A DNA stretch of 64,000 nucleotides from Pleurostoma richardsiae (lineage: Eukaryota; Ascomycota; Sordariomycetes; Calosphaeriales; Pleurostomataceae), in NCBI GenBank assembly GCA_030052745.1, contig JANBVO010000018.1:248001-312000 (forward strand), in the 5' to 3' direction. The notes under the pieces were generated by a model. The model was not told the origin of the DNA and searched no databases. It saw only the letters and a list, made by a program, of their open reading frames with translations. Each line of letters opens with the position of its first letter. Position 1 is the stretch's first letter. The position numbers and the translations under genes were made by a program. Positions 10,305 to 22,600 of this stretch are shown piece by piece.

Positions 10305-13003
10305 GTTGACAACCTCTTCAAGCAGTTCTGAAAGGAGTGGTGACCAAGAATATGTTTGGAGATAAATACAGCAGAGAAAGACGCAAGTTGGATTATGAAC
10401 AACGAGTGACTGAGAGGAAACGAGTGTATGGCCCTCAACACAACATGGCCGTGGTAAAGATTGTGATAGAGACTTCACTTCGAAGCTCCAAGAAAAGGAC
10501 CAGAGTCACTTTGGGGTGCCTGCTCCCTGCTGACGGGGGAGTTCTCAGCGGGATCCGGAAATATATTGGGGGAGCGGATAGGGGTCCAGTAATGGAGAGG
10601 ACGCAAGAATAGACGGCGTAGGAAGCAACGGGCCCGCTGCAGTGTCCGATAGCTGCTCGGCCGACAAGCCCCGATCCAGGACGTGCGTAGGCAGAGTGCT
10701 GAACGGCTGCTTGGACTCAGGGGTCCGGCCACGCCCGTGACTATTGGATGCAAGATAACAAGCATCAATAGCCTCCTCAGGACCTGTTGAGATTTGTCAG
10801 TTCGGAGCTGAGCAGGCACCTTCGCAGCAGGCTGGCCCGGGGGGCCTTGTCTGCATGGCCACAGACGGAGGTGATGAAAGGAGCCAGGGTGGGCCAGAAG
10901 AACCAGACGAGATGAGATAGGATCCATTTTAGGATGTTTGGCGCTGCATCATGCATCACGCCTCGCCTCAAAGCAATTCTTGTTGTACCTTCCCGGGTGC
11001 ATATGCCAAGACCAACGATGCCGGGCCACTAGGCTCGTATCTGAACGCACGAGCTACCCAGCACACAGTGACTAGTTATCCGATCGTGACGGCCATCCCA
11101 CTATTGCTGCTTCTTCAACGCTAGCTTCTCAATCTTTGCCTCTGAGAGGAATCTAGGACGGTCTGGACCGACAAGTCTCGTCCTGAAGGTGTACGGCGTG
11201 ATGCCGGACCGGCCTCAGATTGCTATGTAGAAGCGTCGTCGCGCCTGATTAGAGTCTTCCGTAGCGTGCTTGCTCCTTTGGGTTTTCCCGGGCGGCAGTA
11301 GGAAACGCCATACAGCTTGCAAAGAGACAGCAGCCATGCCACATTCGTCGTCCACCACCGTCCTTGTCACATGCCTACTAACCAGGATCGGGCTATTGAC
11401 TGCGCATGTACCTCCGAGTTGCAACTCGGGGAGGGGCGTGGAACCTTGGCTCCCTTCAGGCCGACAGTCATCGGGAACAGCCCTGCTAGCCCCCACTTGG
11501 GGGTAGCGCGAGGGAGAGGAAGCAAAAGGCGAAAAGAGGTAGTGCAAGGGGAAGGGAATTCCCGAAGTCACTGATTGCGGCTGGCTTCATGAGCAAACAG
11601 CGCTAGCGCACCAACAACAAGCCTCCGATGTGGCAGTTGGTAGACATTATGCCATTGCCCAGCCCGGGCGGCTCTCGCGAAGCTTGGCCATGCCATCCCG
11701 CCCATGCCCTTGCATGGCAGATGATGCGCACAAGGATGGAATCCCTCTTCAGTAGGCATGTGAGCTTCCTCGCGGCTGCCTTCTGACGAAGTTGTAGGGG
11801 TCATCGTCGACTGTTGAGACGGGGCGATATGAGACACTGTGCCGCAATGTCTCAGTTGCGCGCATCGGCGTCTTCCCCGTTGAAGAGGTCGGGCGCCAGG
11901 AGTGAGGAGCGAGGAGTGAGGAGTGACCTCTCCCGCCGATGTTTTTAGCACCGCTCGTTGCAGTTTAGCGCAGGACGGCAACGTGCAAGTGGACACTCAG
12001 ATTCGGTACCTGTGACTTCGTCCCACAATACCCAAGTTAAGTGGTGCCTGTCAAAGCGCTACGTACTGGTACCTGGGCGGAGACCTTTTAAGCTTAAGCA
12101 AACCTCAAGCCACCAGAAATTACCCCTGAGCTCCTACTGCAGAGGTCATTAACGCACCACTTCGCCCACTTCGCAGGCCCTGGTGAGACCCAGAATACCT
12201 CAGCCAAGTCCCGCGGGAGACGTCCGATGGGAGTCTCAGGGATCAGGGGTGCCTGGGTCCCCCAACTGCCGTCCGCACATTGTCGATCCCGCGTGCGACG
12301 CTCCACGCGGCCCTGGCGATTGCCCGCGAATGCAATAAATATAGAGATATTCCTCTCTTTTTTTGGTGTATATCGTTGCGCCTCAGATGCAAGCCAACCT
12401 TGATGGGTATGGGTTTCCAGAAAGAGGCGCTTGTGGCTGTTTTATTGGCACGACCGGCTGATTGGCCGCGTTACGATCTGTTGCCCTGAGAGGCGTTTCG
12501 GGAGCGTCCCCCCTTTTCAATGCAAAGACCGTCAAAAAGGCGCCTTTTCAGCCGTTGTGCGCAACTGTGGCTGGCAGCCAAACAAACGCTCGTGGCTGTC
12601 TTACAGGTTCGGGACAGTCCGAGCAAGGTTACTGTCTCACTCATTAGCTTCCTCTCCGGCTCGATCTAGAACCTCCGGCCTGCGCTAACACCTTGCCTGT
12701 TGAAGCGATGCCTGATGATGAGACACAGCGCGGACTCGCCCGGGCAATGCAATTCGCGTGCTCTGCCCTCTTTGCTTTTCTACTGATGAAAGGGGGCCGC
12801 GGAACACCTACGGAGGTACGGAGTATTAGCGCTTCTAGAGATATGTTCACCACTATCTCACGGAGACGTCCATGATGCGTATTGAGCCCGCGACATGCAG
12901 CGTTTGGAAGAAGAATCAAATGTAGCTGTGAGTACCCAAATATATCTATCTCTAGTAGAAGAAGTCTATCCGAACCGAAATGAACCCTGCACGCCTTGAT
13001 TAC
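10305..13003. other. 2.7 kb intergenic region without a supported gene
   Basis: This lies between the GT2 start and the GH16 stop. All open frames on both strands are short, change frame without splice-like joins and show no domain. It holds a small tandem array at 11899-11926 and an AT-rich patch at about 12330-12380 with a poly-T run. Part of it must be the GT2 promoter. I see nothing else in it. Confidence 0.55.
11899..11926. repeat. Four-copy 7-base tandem repeat (GGAGTGA)
   Basis: Units GGAGTGA, GGAGCGA, GGAGTGA, GGAGTGA in direct tandem. Short minisatellite in noncoding DNA with no evident function. Confidence 0.85.
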
Positions 13004-14642
13004 CTACAATTCTGCGCCGCAAGCACCTTTCTGCCACATCTTGACAGACTTCACAGTCATCCCTCGCTTATCTCCCTCACCCCATGTCGGCAGCCATTTG
13101 TCCGCCGCAGACCAGAATGTCCACTGCGCATTTGTCGCCGCATCAAGCCACGGCTTGTCGCCTTGGTTGTCACTGTAAGCTGTATTAGTACATGAACTGT
13201 AGAACAATGGGCAGGGGGGCCGTACGGGAACCATCCCATCCTGGATCCTACTGCGACATTGAGGATCAGGTGGAAGGGCTGGTCAAACGGGGCATTTCCA
13301 GTCTGGGAGGTAGAAGAAGCCCAAGGATCGGTAAAGAGAGTCGAGTTCTCCTCCATGTCCGCAAATTTGCCCTTGGTCCACAGATCCTCCTTGTTGGTGA
13401 AGCCAACGAACAGGATCTGTGTTAGCCGGTTATCCATGTAGAAGTAGATGTGATTCTCGGTCCACTCAAGACCGAAGGTGTGGAAACCCTCTGAGAAGTC
13501 TCCGCGCCGGAGCTGCTTGGCACTTGTCGTTCGCCAGTAAGCATCAGTCGCAGTCGAAGGTCCTGTTAGCAGGTCAGCATGGGCAGCTTAATCGGGTGGT
13601 CAAGAGACATTACCCCAGTGCAGAGACCCATAGTAGAGATCGCGTCCGCCTGATGGGTAATCGAAGTCGTTGCCACGGCTTTCCATGATGTCTATCTCGC
13701 CGCTTCGAGGCCAGACTCCGTAGGCCGAATCCTCCGGCATCATCCCTGAATAATTGTTAGCTGATTCCAATAGCCCGGGCATGAACCTCTCACAGATCGC
13801 AGGCCATAGCCAGTCTCCCTGCGGCAATTTGGCCACTACCTCAACTCTCCCGTACCGGATACTCTTGGTGCCCTTCGTGGTTAGGCGAGCTGAACGAACC
13901 GGTGGAATCATAGATCCGGCCTTCGGGTCGGATTTGATCGAGCACTGCGTGTTGGACGTCCCTGTGCAAGTACCGTCTCCTCCACCTTTAGTAAGGTTGA
14001 GCGTATACCCATCAAACAGCTGATCATTCGTGATGCTGGTGGTCTCGTTGGTCAAGGTTGGGACGATATGGAGACCACTCTCGTCAACATAGGAGTTTAG
14101 TGGATCTGTGGTCGTCCAGTCGAAAGACCCCGTGCCGAACCCGTCGATCTGGGGGCCAGTAAGCGACCCATTTGGCTCTAAACGGCGAGCGCACTCACCT
14201 CAACCATATGTGACCACACGCTGGTGTCAAGGGCCTTGAAATCATCCTCAAATACGAGACAATACTGTCCCTCTGTCAGATGTATGCCTCCGTGGGGAAG
14301 GGGCCAGCCCACGAGACGTACCGGTCCGCTCTGATACGGCCTCACGCTGAAGAAGCAAACAAGACCGGCAAGTATGAAGCCCGTTACTATGAAGAAGGTG
14401 ACGATCCAATTGTTGTATCGAGTCTTATTCAAGTTTGGATCATTCAGCCACGGCTTCTCATAAGGGCCTCGTAGTCGGTAACTCTTGAATCGCCGCTTGC
14501 CCTTCGGCATGGATACCGATGAGTTTCTTGACGCTTCATGCATTGAGTTTCTTCCGGAGTCATTTGGCCAGTATGGACTCTCTGGTGACGTAGGGAGCTG
14601 CGATTGAGGGTGGGTGATGGTAATGTTCTGCGGACGTGCCAT
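13004..14642 (-). CDS. Membrane-anchored GH16 beta-glucanase/transglycosylase-like protein
   Basis: GH16 enzymes of this type cleave or remodel beta-1,3(4)-glucans; a wall-facing role is expected. Five exons: 14642-14199, 14148-13794, 13745-13614, 13562-13226, 13172-13004 (478 residues, phases consistent). The protein begins with a ~77-residue cytosolic head, then one hydrophobic segment at ~78-100 (WIVTFFIVTGFILAG) with no cleavable signal: a type II membrane protein with its catalytic domain outside the cytosol. The GH16 active site EIDIME (E283, D285, E288) lies in SGEIDIMESRGND, so nucleophile and acid/base are intact. Conserved GDWLWPAIW and ALEWT-like (here GLEWTENHIYFYMD) and NVAVG motifs confirm the fold. 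The 13794/13745 junction is decided by restoring PAIWMMPED. It shares the minus strand with GT2 but is 2.7 kb from it. Kre6/Skn1 are other membrane GH16s, but this protein is shorter and closer to the laminarinase-like group. Confidence 0.9.
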
Positions 14643-16494
14643 TGCGGGCTGCAATTATGGGTGATCAATTGTACTCAGGCTTGAAACTGCCACTCCAGGA
14701 TTGAGGGGCTGCCGTCCGTTCAATTGTGACTCGATGGTCTAGTCTGGAGTGGTCTTGCGGCAACTGGATCAGAGAAACAGTTTATTTGAGCAATGTCGGT
14801 CTAGGGAGATAGTGCGAGAAAGAGGGGAACGAGAGAGAAGGTAATGGTGAAGAGCTCGCGGAGGTGGACGAGTCTGTGAAAGCCGCCTCAGGAATTCCAA
14901 GGACCTCCTGGAGCCCCCTACAAGTGAGATAAGCCACCCCGCTGGTAGGGTAATCCGGTTACATAGGCCTAGCACTTGCGAAGTGGAAATGTTAGTCCCA
15001 GTGTCTTCGGCTCTTTCACGGCCTGCTCGTCGAGCAAGGTCCTGCGAGACTGCCACTGATGGCCAGAGCCCCGGGTTCGATAGTCGCTTCGGATACGCCG
15101 TAACCCTGGCGCCCGACCTTGAGAACATCGGATCTCTTCAGCTCTCAAAACAGGGGCCGCTTTGGCCGGAACACACTCCAGCAGGATATGATGACCTAGA
15201 CCTCGATGTGTCTTCAATGCGACGGCATGGAACTATCACATTGCGGCAGATGAGCGGATCCTAGCGGCTTTGGGTGCTCAAATGTTATCCTGGGGATCCC
15301 GCAGTTCGCGTGATTGCGCTCTCGTGGCGGGCTGAATCAATGCCGCGCGCTTGAAGCACGAGGTGCATCCTGTCATAGCGTCTGGTTCAGCTATCGAGTA
15401 CCAACTGTCCGGAGCTCATCTAGCGGCCGTAAACCTTCTGTTTTGCTGCACTGTGAAGTTGATGTGCATTGAGGATTCACCGGGTGTCTTGTTCCTGCAT
15501 TAGGGCGGGCCGGGGGTATGTAGCTTGGAAAAAGCAAGATGCCAAGCCGCCGACGATAATCGATGCGTCTCACAAAGTAGAGATACCTTGCCATCACTCC
15601 ACGGGCCAGTGAGTACCGGTACTGCGCCCCTTGCCTTGATCCAGATCCGTGACAGGGGTTGTTGTCATCTCCGCACAGGTGAGATCCGTGGTCCGAACAT
15701 CGCCGTGGTCCCCGAACTTGACGACAGCTTCCCAGTCTCCCAGCGTCCCGATGGGGCCACCGAAGGCTCTCCAAAGTTCACGATCTATTGATATCTCTTC
15801 TAATTTCCCCAGTCTCAGCCATGTCGGCCTTCTGGAAGGCAATTATCGGTGCAAACATGGAGGCTGGCTGCCCATAGTCCCAGATCCACCTCCCCTATGC
15901 CACTCCAAAGTCGACATTCTCAGAAGCGGCTGGATCCAGCTCATGCGCAAACAACACATCCCGTGTATCATCCTGCTAAGTCAGACTCCGTGAGCTCTTC
16001 CCGATACCATGGGAAGTCTAGACCTCCTCTCCACGAGGACGGCAGCGACGGTATGTCAGACTTGGTCACCTGTCGACCGCCACTCACTCGTTGTTGCTTC
16101 GCGCCTGGAATGTGTACCTTTTTTGGCTTCCACGTTTAGCCACAGTTTCCTTATTCAGGCCTGTTATTTCGATAGTTCTCCGTTCTCCAGCTAGACGGGC
16201 TGCCCTATGACCCCAGGTTCCAGTCGCTTGGTTCTAGCCCCTGGGCCCCGGCCAGAAGACCGGAGGCGCAGACCGTCACTAGTCAGGCGTCGTCTGTGTC
16301 TACGTGTGATCGTGAAGACAACAGCGTCTTCCTGAAGACCTTCGGATTGTATAAAGTCTCGGCATGTCTATCTCCCTGGTGCATGATATGCCGGTCTGCC
16401 ACCAGGTGCTCGCTCTCCCATTTCACAATACCACCGACTGTCTTGGACACTTACACTCGCTTATAATATCTTTTTCTCAAATTCTTCATTCATC
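14643..16494. promoter_or_regulatory. Divergent intergenic region GH16 / secreted apple-module gene
   Basis: 1.85 kb between two divergent genes. A TATAAAG at 16350-16356 lies about 140 bases upstream of the right-hand start, followed by a C/T-rich leader just before the ATG; this is a likely core promoter for the secreted-protein gene. A GTACCGGTAC palindrome lies at 15613-15622. No further gene could be supported. Confidence 0.6.
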
Positions 16495-17709
16495 ATGAAG
16501 GCAACACTTGCACTTCAGTCGCTCCTCTGTGGGCTGGCCTTGGCTACTCCAGTACAGAAACGTCAGGATCTCGATCTCGATGCCTACGAGGCTTTGGCGC
16601 CGGCCATCGTCGATGTTGCTCCTCCTGTGGGAGATGCCGCTCCGCAATCCACAGTCACTTACAACCCCACCGCTGTGGCCTCTGTAGCTGCTGCTGCTGT
16701 GACTCAAAACCCAGAGCCGGCATCCGACGACTCCCTCGATATCGTCACCGTAGCCAAGAGGGACGTCACCTGCACTACCCGAACTTTCAACGGGCCACAG
16801 GTCACCACCCCAGCGGACACCCCTGATGCCTTTGTTGGCTACCAGCCATTCGCTGACGCAGCAAACACTGCGGCCGAAGCCGCGAATGTTCCCTCAGGCT
16901 ACGCTGTGGTCCCCGGATTTGTCAACCTCGCGGCTACGGCCCAAGCTCCCGGTTACTTGACCTATGTCTCGTCCAAGCTCACTTCCTATAACCCCAGCCA
17001 GTGCGCTGCCATTTGCGAGACTATGGCTGGATGCATTGCTTTCAACATCTTCTTCGAGCGGACGCCCCTGGTCATCAGCCCTTCCACACAGGTGCCTGAT
17101 CCTAATGCGTGCCCTGGCACGGCAACGTCGCCGAGTGCCACATTGATCAAGTGCAGCTTCTACGGTATGCCATTGGCGGCAACACAAGCCAAGAATGTTG
17201 GCCAGTTCCAGGGCAAGTTCAAGGTCGTCTATGCCGGCTCGAACTCCTATGTTCGCAGCTCTGCGCCGTCTCTGGACGGTTATGAGGTAAGACAGCATCA
17301 ACAATGTTCGTTTTGTCCCGAAGTTCGTGCGCTGATCAGCATGTAGGGGCCAGTCTCCTTCGGCAATGCATCTATCAATGCTCCTGCACCAGTGATCGAC
17401 CACGGCTACTTGAGGACGCAGACCTTCGGGACCAACGTGCCTTACGACCCGTCACTGTGCGCGGCTTCCTGTGAGGCACAGACCCAGTACAACGCTGATC
17501 ACGGAACCTTTGGCGGTGCGGCATGCATCTTCTTCGATGCTTACCTCCTGTACAAGAACGGAGTGAACCCTGTCTTTACTTGCAACTACTACTCCATCCC
17601 CTACGGCGTTTCGTATGCGAAGAATGTCGGGCAGTGGAATGACCAGGGTGATCACTGGACAATTGGCAGCAGCTACGGCTACTACGCCCCTGGCCACTAT
17701 GTTCCCTAG
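16495..17709 (+). CDS. Secreted preproprotein with two apple/PAN-like cysteine modules
   Basis: Function unknown; probably a secreted wall or adhesion-type protein. Two exons, 16495-17286 and 17347-17709, give 384 residues; the 60-base intron has GTAAGA, a CTGAT branch site and TAG. Residues 1-18 are a signal peptide ending near ALATP. Lys-Arg pairs at 22-23 and 88-89 look like kexin sites, so the mature chain may start at D90. Two related modules follow. Module 1 (~165-255) has QCAAICE, a central Cys, KCSFYG and AKNVGQF. Module 2 (~283-370) has LCAASCE, a central Cys, TCNYYSIP and AKNVGQW. The shared spacing (CAAxCE ... C ... C ... AKNVGQ) shows an internal duplication. No GPI signal or membrane helix is seen. 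It belongs to a widespread group of uncharacterised mould secreted proteins. It lies upstream of, and on the same strand as, the WSC/propeller gene. Confidence 0.85.
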
Positions 17710-19661
17710 ACACCTAATTGAATGACTGTGGCGAGGCTAGTGGGCGAATGCACTGGTCTGGCTATTACCCACAACGGGGGAGGTTTTTCTTGTCTGTCTG
17801 CATTGGGATATGGATCTGAAAGGAAAATAATGTAATGATGGGTGTAATACAATTCTCGCTCTGAAAAGACCACTTTTCTACAAAATAACAAGGCATTATG
17901 CGTCTTTTCAAGCTGGAGAGGTTGCAGAATTGAGATCAAGATGATAAGAGCATCGTGACCGTCTGGCAGTCAAGGCACGTCGTAGTTGCTTGTGTTTCAA
18001 GGGCACACGTACTATTTGCAATGCAAGGCGTCAATTCACCATGGCCTCCTCGTCTCAGCTGCCAATGACTCTTGATAAGACTTCCAAGCCGGTTCGAGAG
18101 GTGTTAGCAATACAGAAGGAGATACAGACTCAGAAATTGCCAATGCCGAAGGTATCGAGCCACGAATGCAGAGTTAGTCCTCCGTACCCAAAGAGCCTAG
18201 ACTCGGGTGTCGCCGACAGCGGTCGAGCTCCCTCAGGGTGTTTGTCCCGCTCCAGGAGGCTCTTTCCAGGGCGAGCTAGTTTGTAAGGCCGCTCCGTCGA
18301 AAGCCTTTCATTTCCCGTGCAGGAAGCTCGACGCACTCTGCCACATGACCCCCTAGGGTGAGCTAATGTAGGCAGCCACTGTCTCTGAGAGCTCTCGTCT
18401 CAATAGCTTTATTTTCAGCACTAACTAGCTTGAGTTGGCCTCGTCACGGTGGTTGGATCCTATGAATAGCGCTGCGGATGAGAAGAATCATGTCGCAGCT
18501 GCACACAAACAACCTGGTCAACTGGTCTCAGGCACTGCGGACAAGCCGAGGAAGATACTGAGAGGGCGCGGGCCGGAAGAATTAGGGAAGCATACCTGTG
18601 TATCACATATCCCGAGTGGCACAATCCAGTTGGTTCAAAGCCCAGAAGTGCCACGCCCACCTCAAGTTGATATGCGGCTCAAATCAGGGGCTGAGATGGG
18701 ATAAGATACCTACAGTAGGTACCTCTCTACCTTAGGCCTGCGTGATTTTGAAAGTACCGGTACTTGAGCAGGGACCATGGCAGGCTGTCGTACCGGTACT
18801 TCCTCCCCTTAGCGTGACCCGGCTGGGACTTTTAGCGTCCATCCAACCATCCGTGCCATTTTGCTCCACTGCCATCACACTTCCTCGCACTGCTGCTGGA
18901 ATCGCGACTTCGAAGAAGCAGGCCGCCATGTTTGCTCATAATCTCTCTCATACTAGATGCGCTATTGGTTTGACCATGTGTGCTACCATCGACAGCTCGC
19001 AGCGCTCCGGTTCGCCGAAATACCCTGTACAACGCCGCCTTCGCCTCCTTCACCAAGGGGCTGTCCCCTGTCCCAGACGAGAATAGACGCTGGAAAAATA
19101 CTCTCAGCTCAGCCAAGCCTGGTGACTGGACCGTTCTCAGAGTGGACTGTTATCTTGCTGTCAACCCCAGAAAGGCATGGCCAAGGAGCTGTCGCCAACG
19201 GGGTCGCCGGCCCATGGAGAAGAAAGCACGTGCATAGCGAGAAGAGGCTTCGACATTATCGACGGGCGAGACGTGCTAGTGCACATAGTCTGTTCATGCA
19301 GACACTACTATCTTGCTTCCGATGCCTCGTCTTCTCGATGAGGGCTGAGCTGCAAGGGGCAGGAGTCGCCTTGTTGCTGTCCGTCGGGTCTAGACCGTGA
19401 GATCGCTGCTCCTGCCCATGACTCTCCTTTTCTTCGTCCGGGCATCTAGTAGAGGAGGTATCGTTGAGGCTTTTGGTGACCTTCTTCCTGGATCAATCTC
19501 CTATAGTCACTCGTTCCAACTTCTCTTGTCATCCTCAGTTTCCTCCCCGTGGAATTTCTGTCGGGCATCCTTTCCTGTCGCTCTTTGTCTTTCTTTCTTG
19601 AACCAGCACTCGACATTCGTTCATCGATGTGCTCCAGTCACTCGCTCTACTCATTGCTAAT
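17710..19661. other. 1.95 kb intergenic region, promoter of the WSC mosaic gene
   Basis: No gene supported. It contains two copies of a GTACCGGTAC palindrome 38 bases apart (18752-18765 and 18790-18801) and GGTACC/TAGGTA motifs near 18710-18735. The last 200 bases are C/T-rich, typical of a fungal leader. Confidence 0.55.
18752..18801. repeat. Pair of GTACCGGTAC palindromes
   Basis: AAGTACCGGTACTT at 18752-18765 is a perfect 14-base palindrome. GTACCGGTACTT recurs at 18790-18801, 38 bases later. The same core occurs again at 15613-15622. Possibly a binding site for a dimeric factor; the function is inferred only. Confidence 0.6.
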
Positions 19662-22600
19662 ATGAAGTCTGTTGGACTTGTTCGCTCATTACTGAGCCTT
19701 GCACTTTGCAAGGCTTCCTGGGGATGGCATGCTACAGATTCCATCATGGACGCAGACTCCGCCGCGACAGGCTATCTCCCCAGCCACAACATAGACCCCT
19801 CCGTGATAACCGGGGGAGCTTTTGGCCAAATCTGGTCCTTCAGTGTGCCTGCTTCGTCTGTCGGTCTTCAGGAGCAGTTCTACTCAAAACTTTTGGTCTA
19901 TACGCCCAGCTCCACTGGCAGGCAGGTTGTCATCGGGTTCTCGGAGCAGAACCGCATATACGTCCTGGATGCTGCAAACGGCACCATGATCAATATGCGT
20001 GACATGTCTTCAGAAGGGGAATCCCCATTCTTGGTTTCTGATCTCGGGAACTGCAACGACATCAGTGGCACCATCGGTATCACCGGAACACCCGTCATTG
20101 ACAACTCTACCGATACTATCTATTTCTGGGCCAAGAGCTACCTTTCACAAGGCCAGCGAGGATACCAGAACGGCGCATACCGCTTCCACGCAGTCGATGC
20201 CGTCACGTTGAAAGAGCGGGCTGGCTTTCCGACCAATATTGAGGGGCAGTATGCCGATAATGATCAAACTCGTTACTTTACTGGCGGCGGTGTTCTCCAG
20301 AGGACCTCACTCAACCTGATTAACGGTGTTGTGTATGCTGGCTTCGGTGGTATGTTCTGTGGCATGAGACTCTATCTCTCAGGTTCTGTAACTGACTTTT
20401 CAAAGGCCATTGCGACTTGTTTAACTACACTGGCTGGGTTGTCGGTATGAGGGCATCAACTGGAGCCTTTGTCACCGCATACTCAACAAGCGCCGGCTCA
20501 CGAGCTCCTGCACAGGACGGCACTTGGAATGGAGGCGGCGGCGGATGCGGTGTCTGGCAGTCCGGTGCTATAATCACCTCTGACAATCCTGGCCGTCTCT
20601 TCTACGCTACTGGTAACGGCTATAGAAACCCCGTGAACGGTCAAACGGCAGCCAGCGGCAGAACCCATCTGGACACGCTGAGCGAGTGCATCGTGAATAT
20701 GGCCATTGATCCCACGACGGGTGTGATTACACAACAGGATTATTTCGAGCCGTACACTTATCAAGCCATCGACGCAGCTGATAGAGACCTAGGAAGCGGT
20801 GGGGTTTCTATCCTCCCTTTCAGTGGTGGCGGTGTGAGTAGACTGGGTATTACCGCTGGAAAGAATGGTCAAGCATATGTCGTCAATGCTGATAACTTGG
20901 GAGGCTACAAAATGGTAATGGAGCCATATACATCCATAATCTCCAACAGAGGCTGACTCTAGAGTACCCACAGGGCTCTGGCGGTAGCGACGCCATTATA
21001 CAAACCATCACGCCGCCGTCAGGTACAGCTATGTTCGGAAACGTCGGTAGTTATCCCTTGGAGGGCGGCTATATATACGTCACTCCCGTCGGCTCTCCAA
21101 CCTACGTTTATGCCCTTGGCTATGACAACAGCGGCAAGCCAGCGTTCAGTCTAGTTGGACAGACCCCTGACTCCTGCACTGGAAGAGTTGGTACCGGCTC
21201 TGTAAGCATCTCTCAACCAAGCCTCTGTTTTCGATTACCTCGGTATCTAACCCGTACACAAGGCGACCATAACGTCATTGGATAACCAGCCAGGCAGTGC
21301 AGTGCTCTGGCTGAGCGACCCTGATGCTGGCATCCGGGCATACAGCGCTGTTCCTCAAAATGGCGTTCTAACGAAGATCACCTTGCCCGCCGTGCCGACA
21401 CTGCCCAAATTCCATCGTCCCGCCTTCGGTAACGGAAGGTATTATACCGCAACTTACACCGGCCAGATATTGGGCTTCGGTTCTCCAGTTGCCCTACCCT
21501 TTGACTGTGGAAGCGGTCTCAATTTTGGCGAAGTTCCGATCGGACAGCAGTCGACTTTAAACATTACCTGCACGGCAAAGATCGGCATCACCAAGATCAG
21601 CGGCTTGAATATTGGAAACAGCTTGTACAATGTCTCCCTATCTTCACTGCCACAGGGGTCCCTCAAGGCGGGCCAGTCTTTCACGTTTCCAGTCACATTC
21701 AACCTCACGGGCTATGTCCTTCAGTCTGGCAGCACGAGCGCCCCGAGCGTCGTACCAGGCATCCAGGCAGGGTCCATCACGCTCACCACGGTTAACACGG
21801 TCACCGGTTATTCGACGTCGCAGCCGATATCCGTGTCTGGACAGAGCACCAGCGCGGGGCCGTATGCTGCCATCAACCCGGCTGCCGTCGACTTTGCTCC
21901 TCTTGTCCTTGGATCAGCGGCTGCAGCAGGTGGATCTGTGAGTTATAGTCCGCGTGGTCAACCTGGAAACTGTGAGAGATAGCTAACTACTAGATAGCAA
22001 AATACCCTCGTCATCATGAACTTGGGAAAGTCACCTATGACGATCCTTGGCTATGGCTACACTTTTGGAAAGCCAACAGGGAGCGATGCGCATTTCACCA
22101 ACATCACCCAAAATGAGAATGGCACATATTTGCTGGACGCGAATGGCTACTTTACAACCGATGATTTGCCAACAGTCGGCAGTACCATTGCCCCTGGCTC
22201 GTCCGTCATCACCCACATGAACTTCCTTTGTGATGTCCTTGGGGACTTCTTCACAACTTTCACAATATGGACAGACGGCGGCATGGCGTACTCCGTGCTT
22301 ACTGGTTCTGCGGACTCGGCTCCGATTGCCTTGCTGGAGATCTCCACAAGCGAAGGTGGTTGGACCACCATCGGTAACTGCGAAGATGCCAGCGGCACCT
22401 GCGTCTATCAAATTGATATGGGCACATCCACTGGCTTGACGACCAGCGAGTTGATCATCCGCTTCACGAACAACGGAGGTTCTGACTTGATTGTGGACAA
22501 GTCCAAGCCGCCGTTGGGTAGCGTTCTGGGGGCCGAGAACCCAAGCACCGACCTGTCTGAGGGTATGGTGATCGCTCCAGGGAAATCCACAACAGCTGCT

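Noticed and set aside
15050-15110. GGTTCGA-like box suggesting a tRNA
   Set aside because: The T-arm stem does not pair and no A box or acceptor stem is present at the right spacing.
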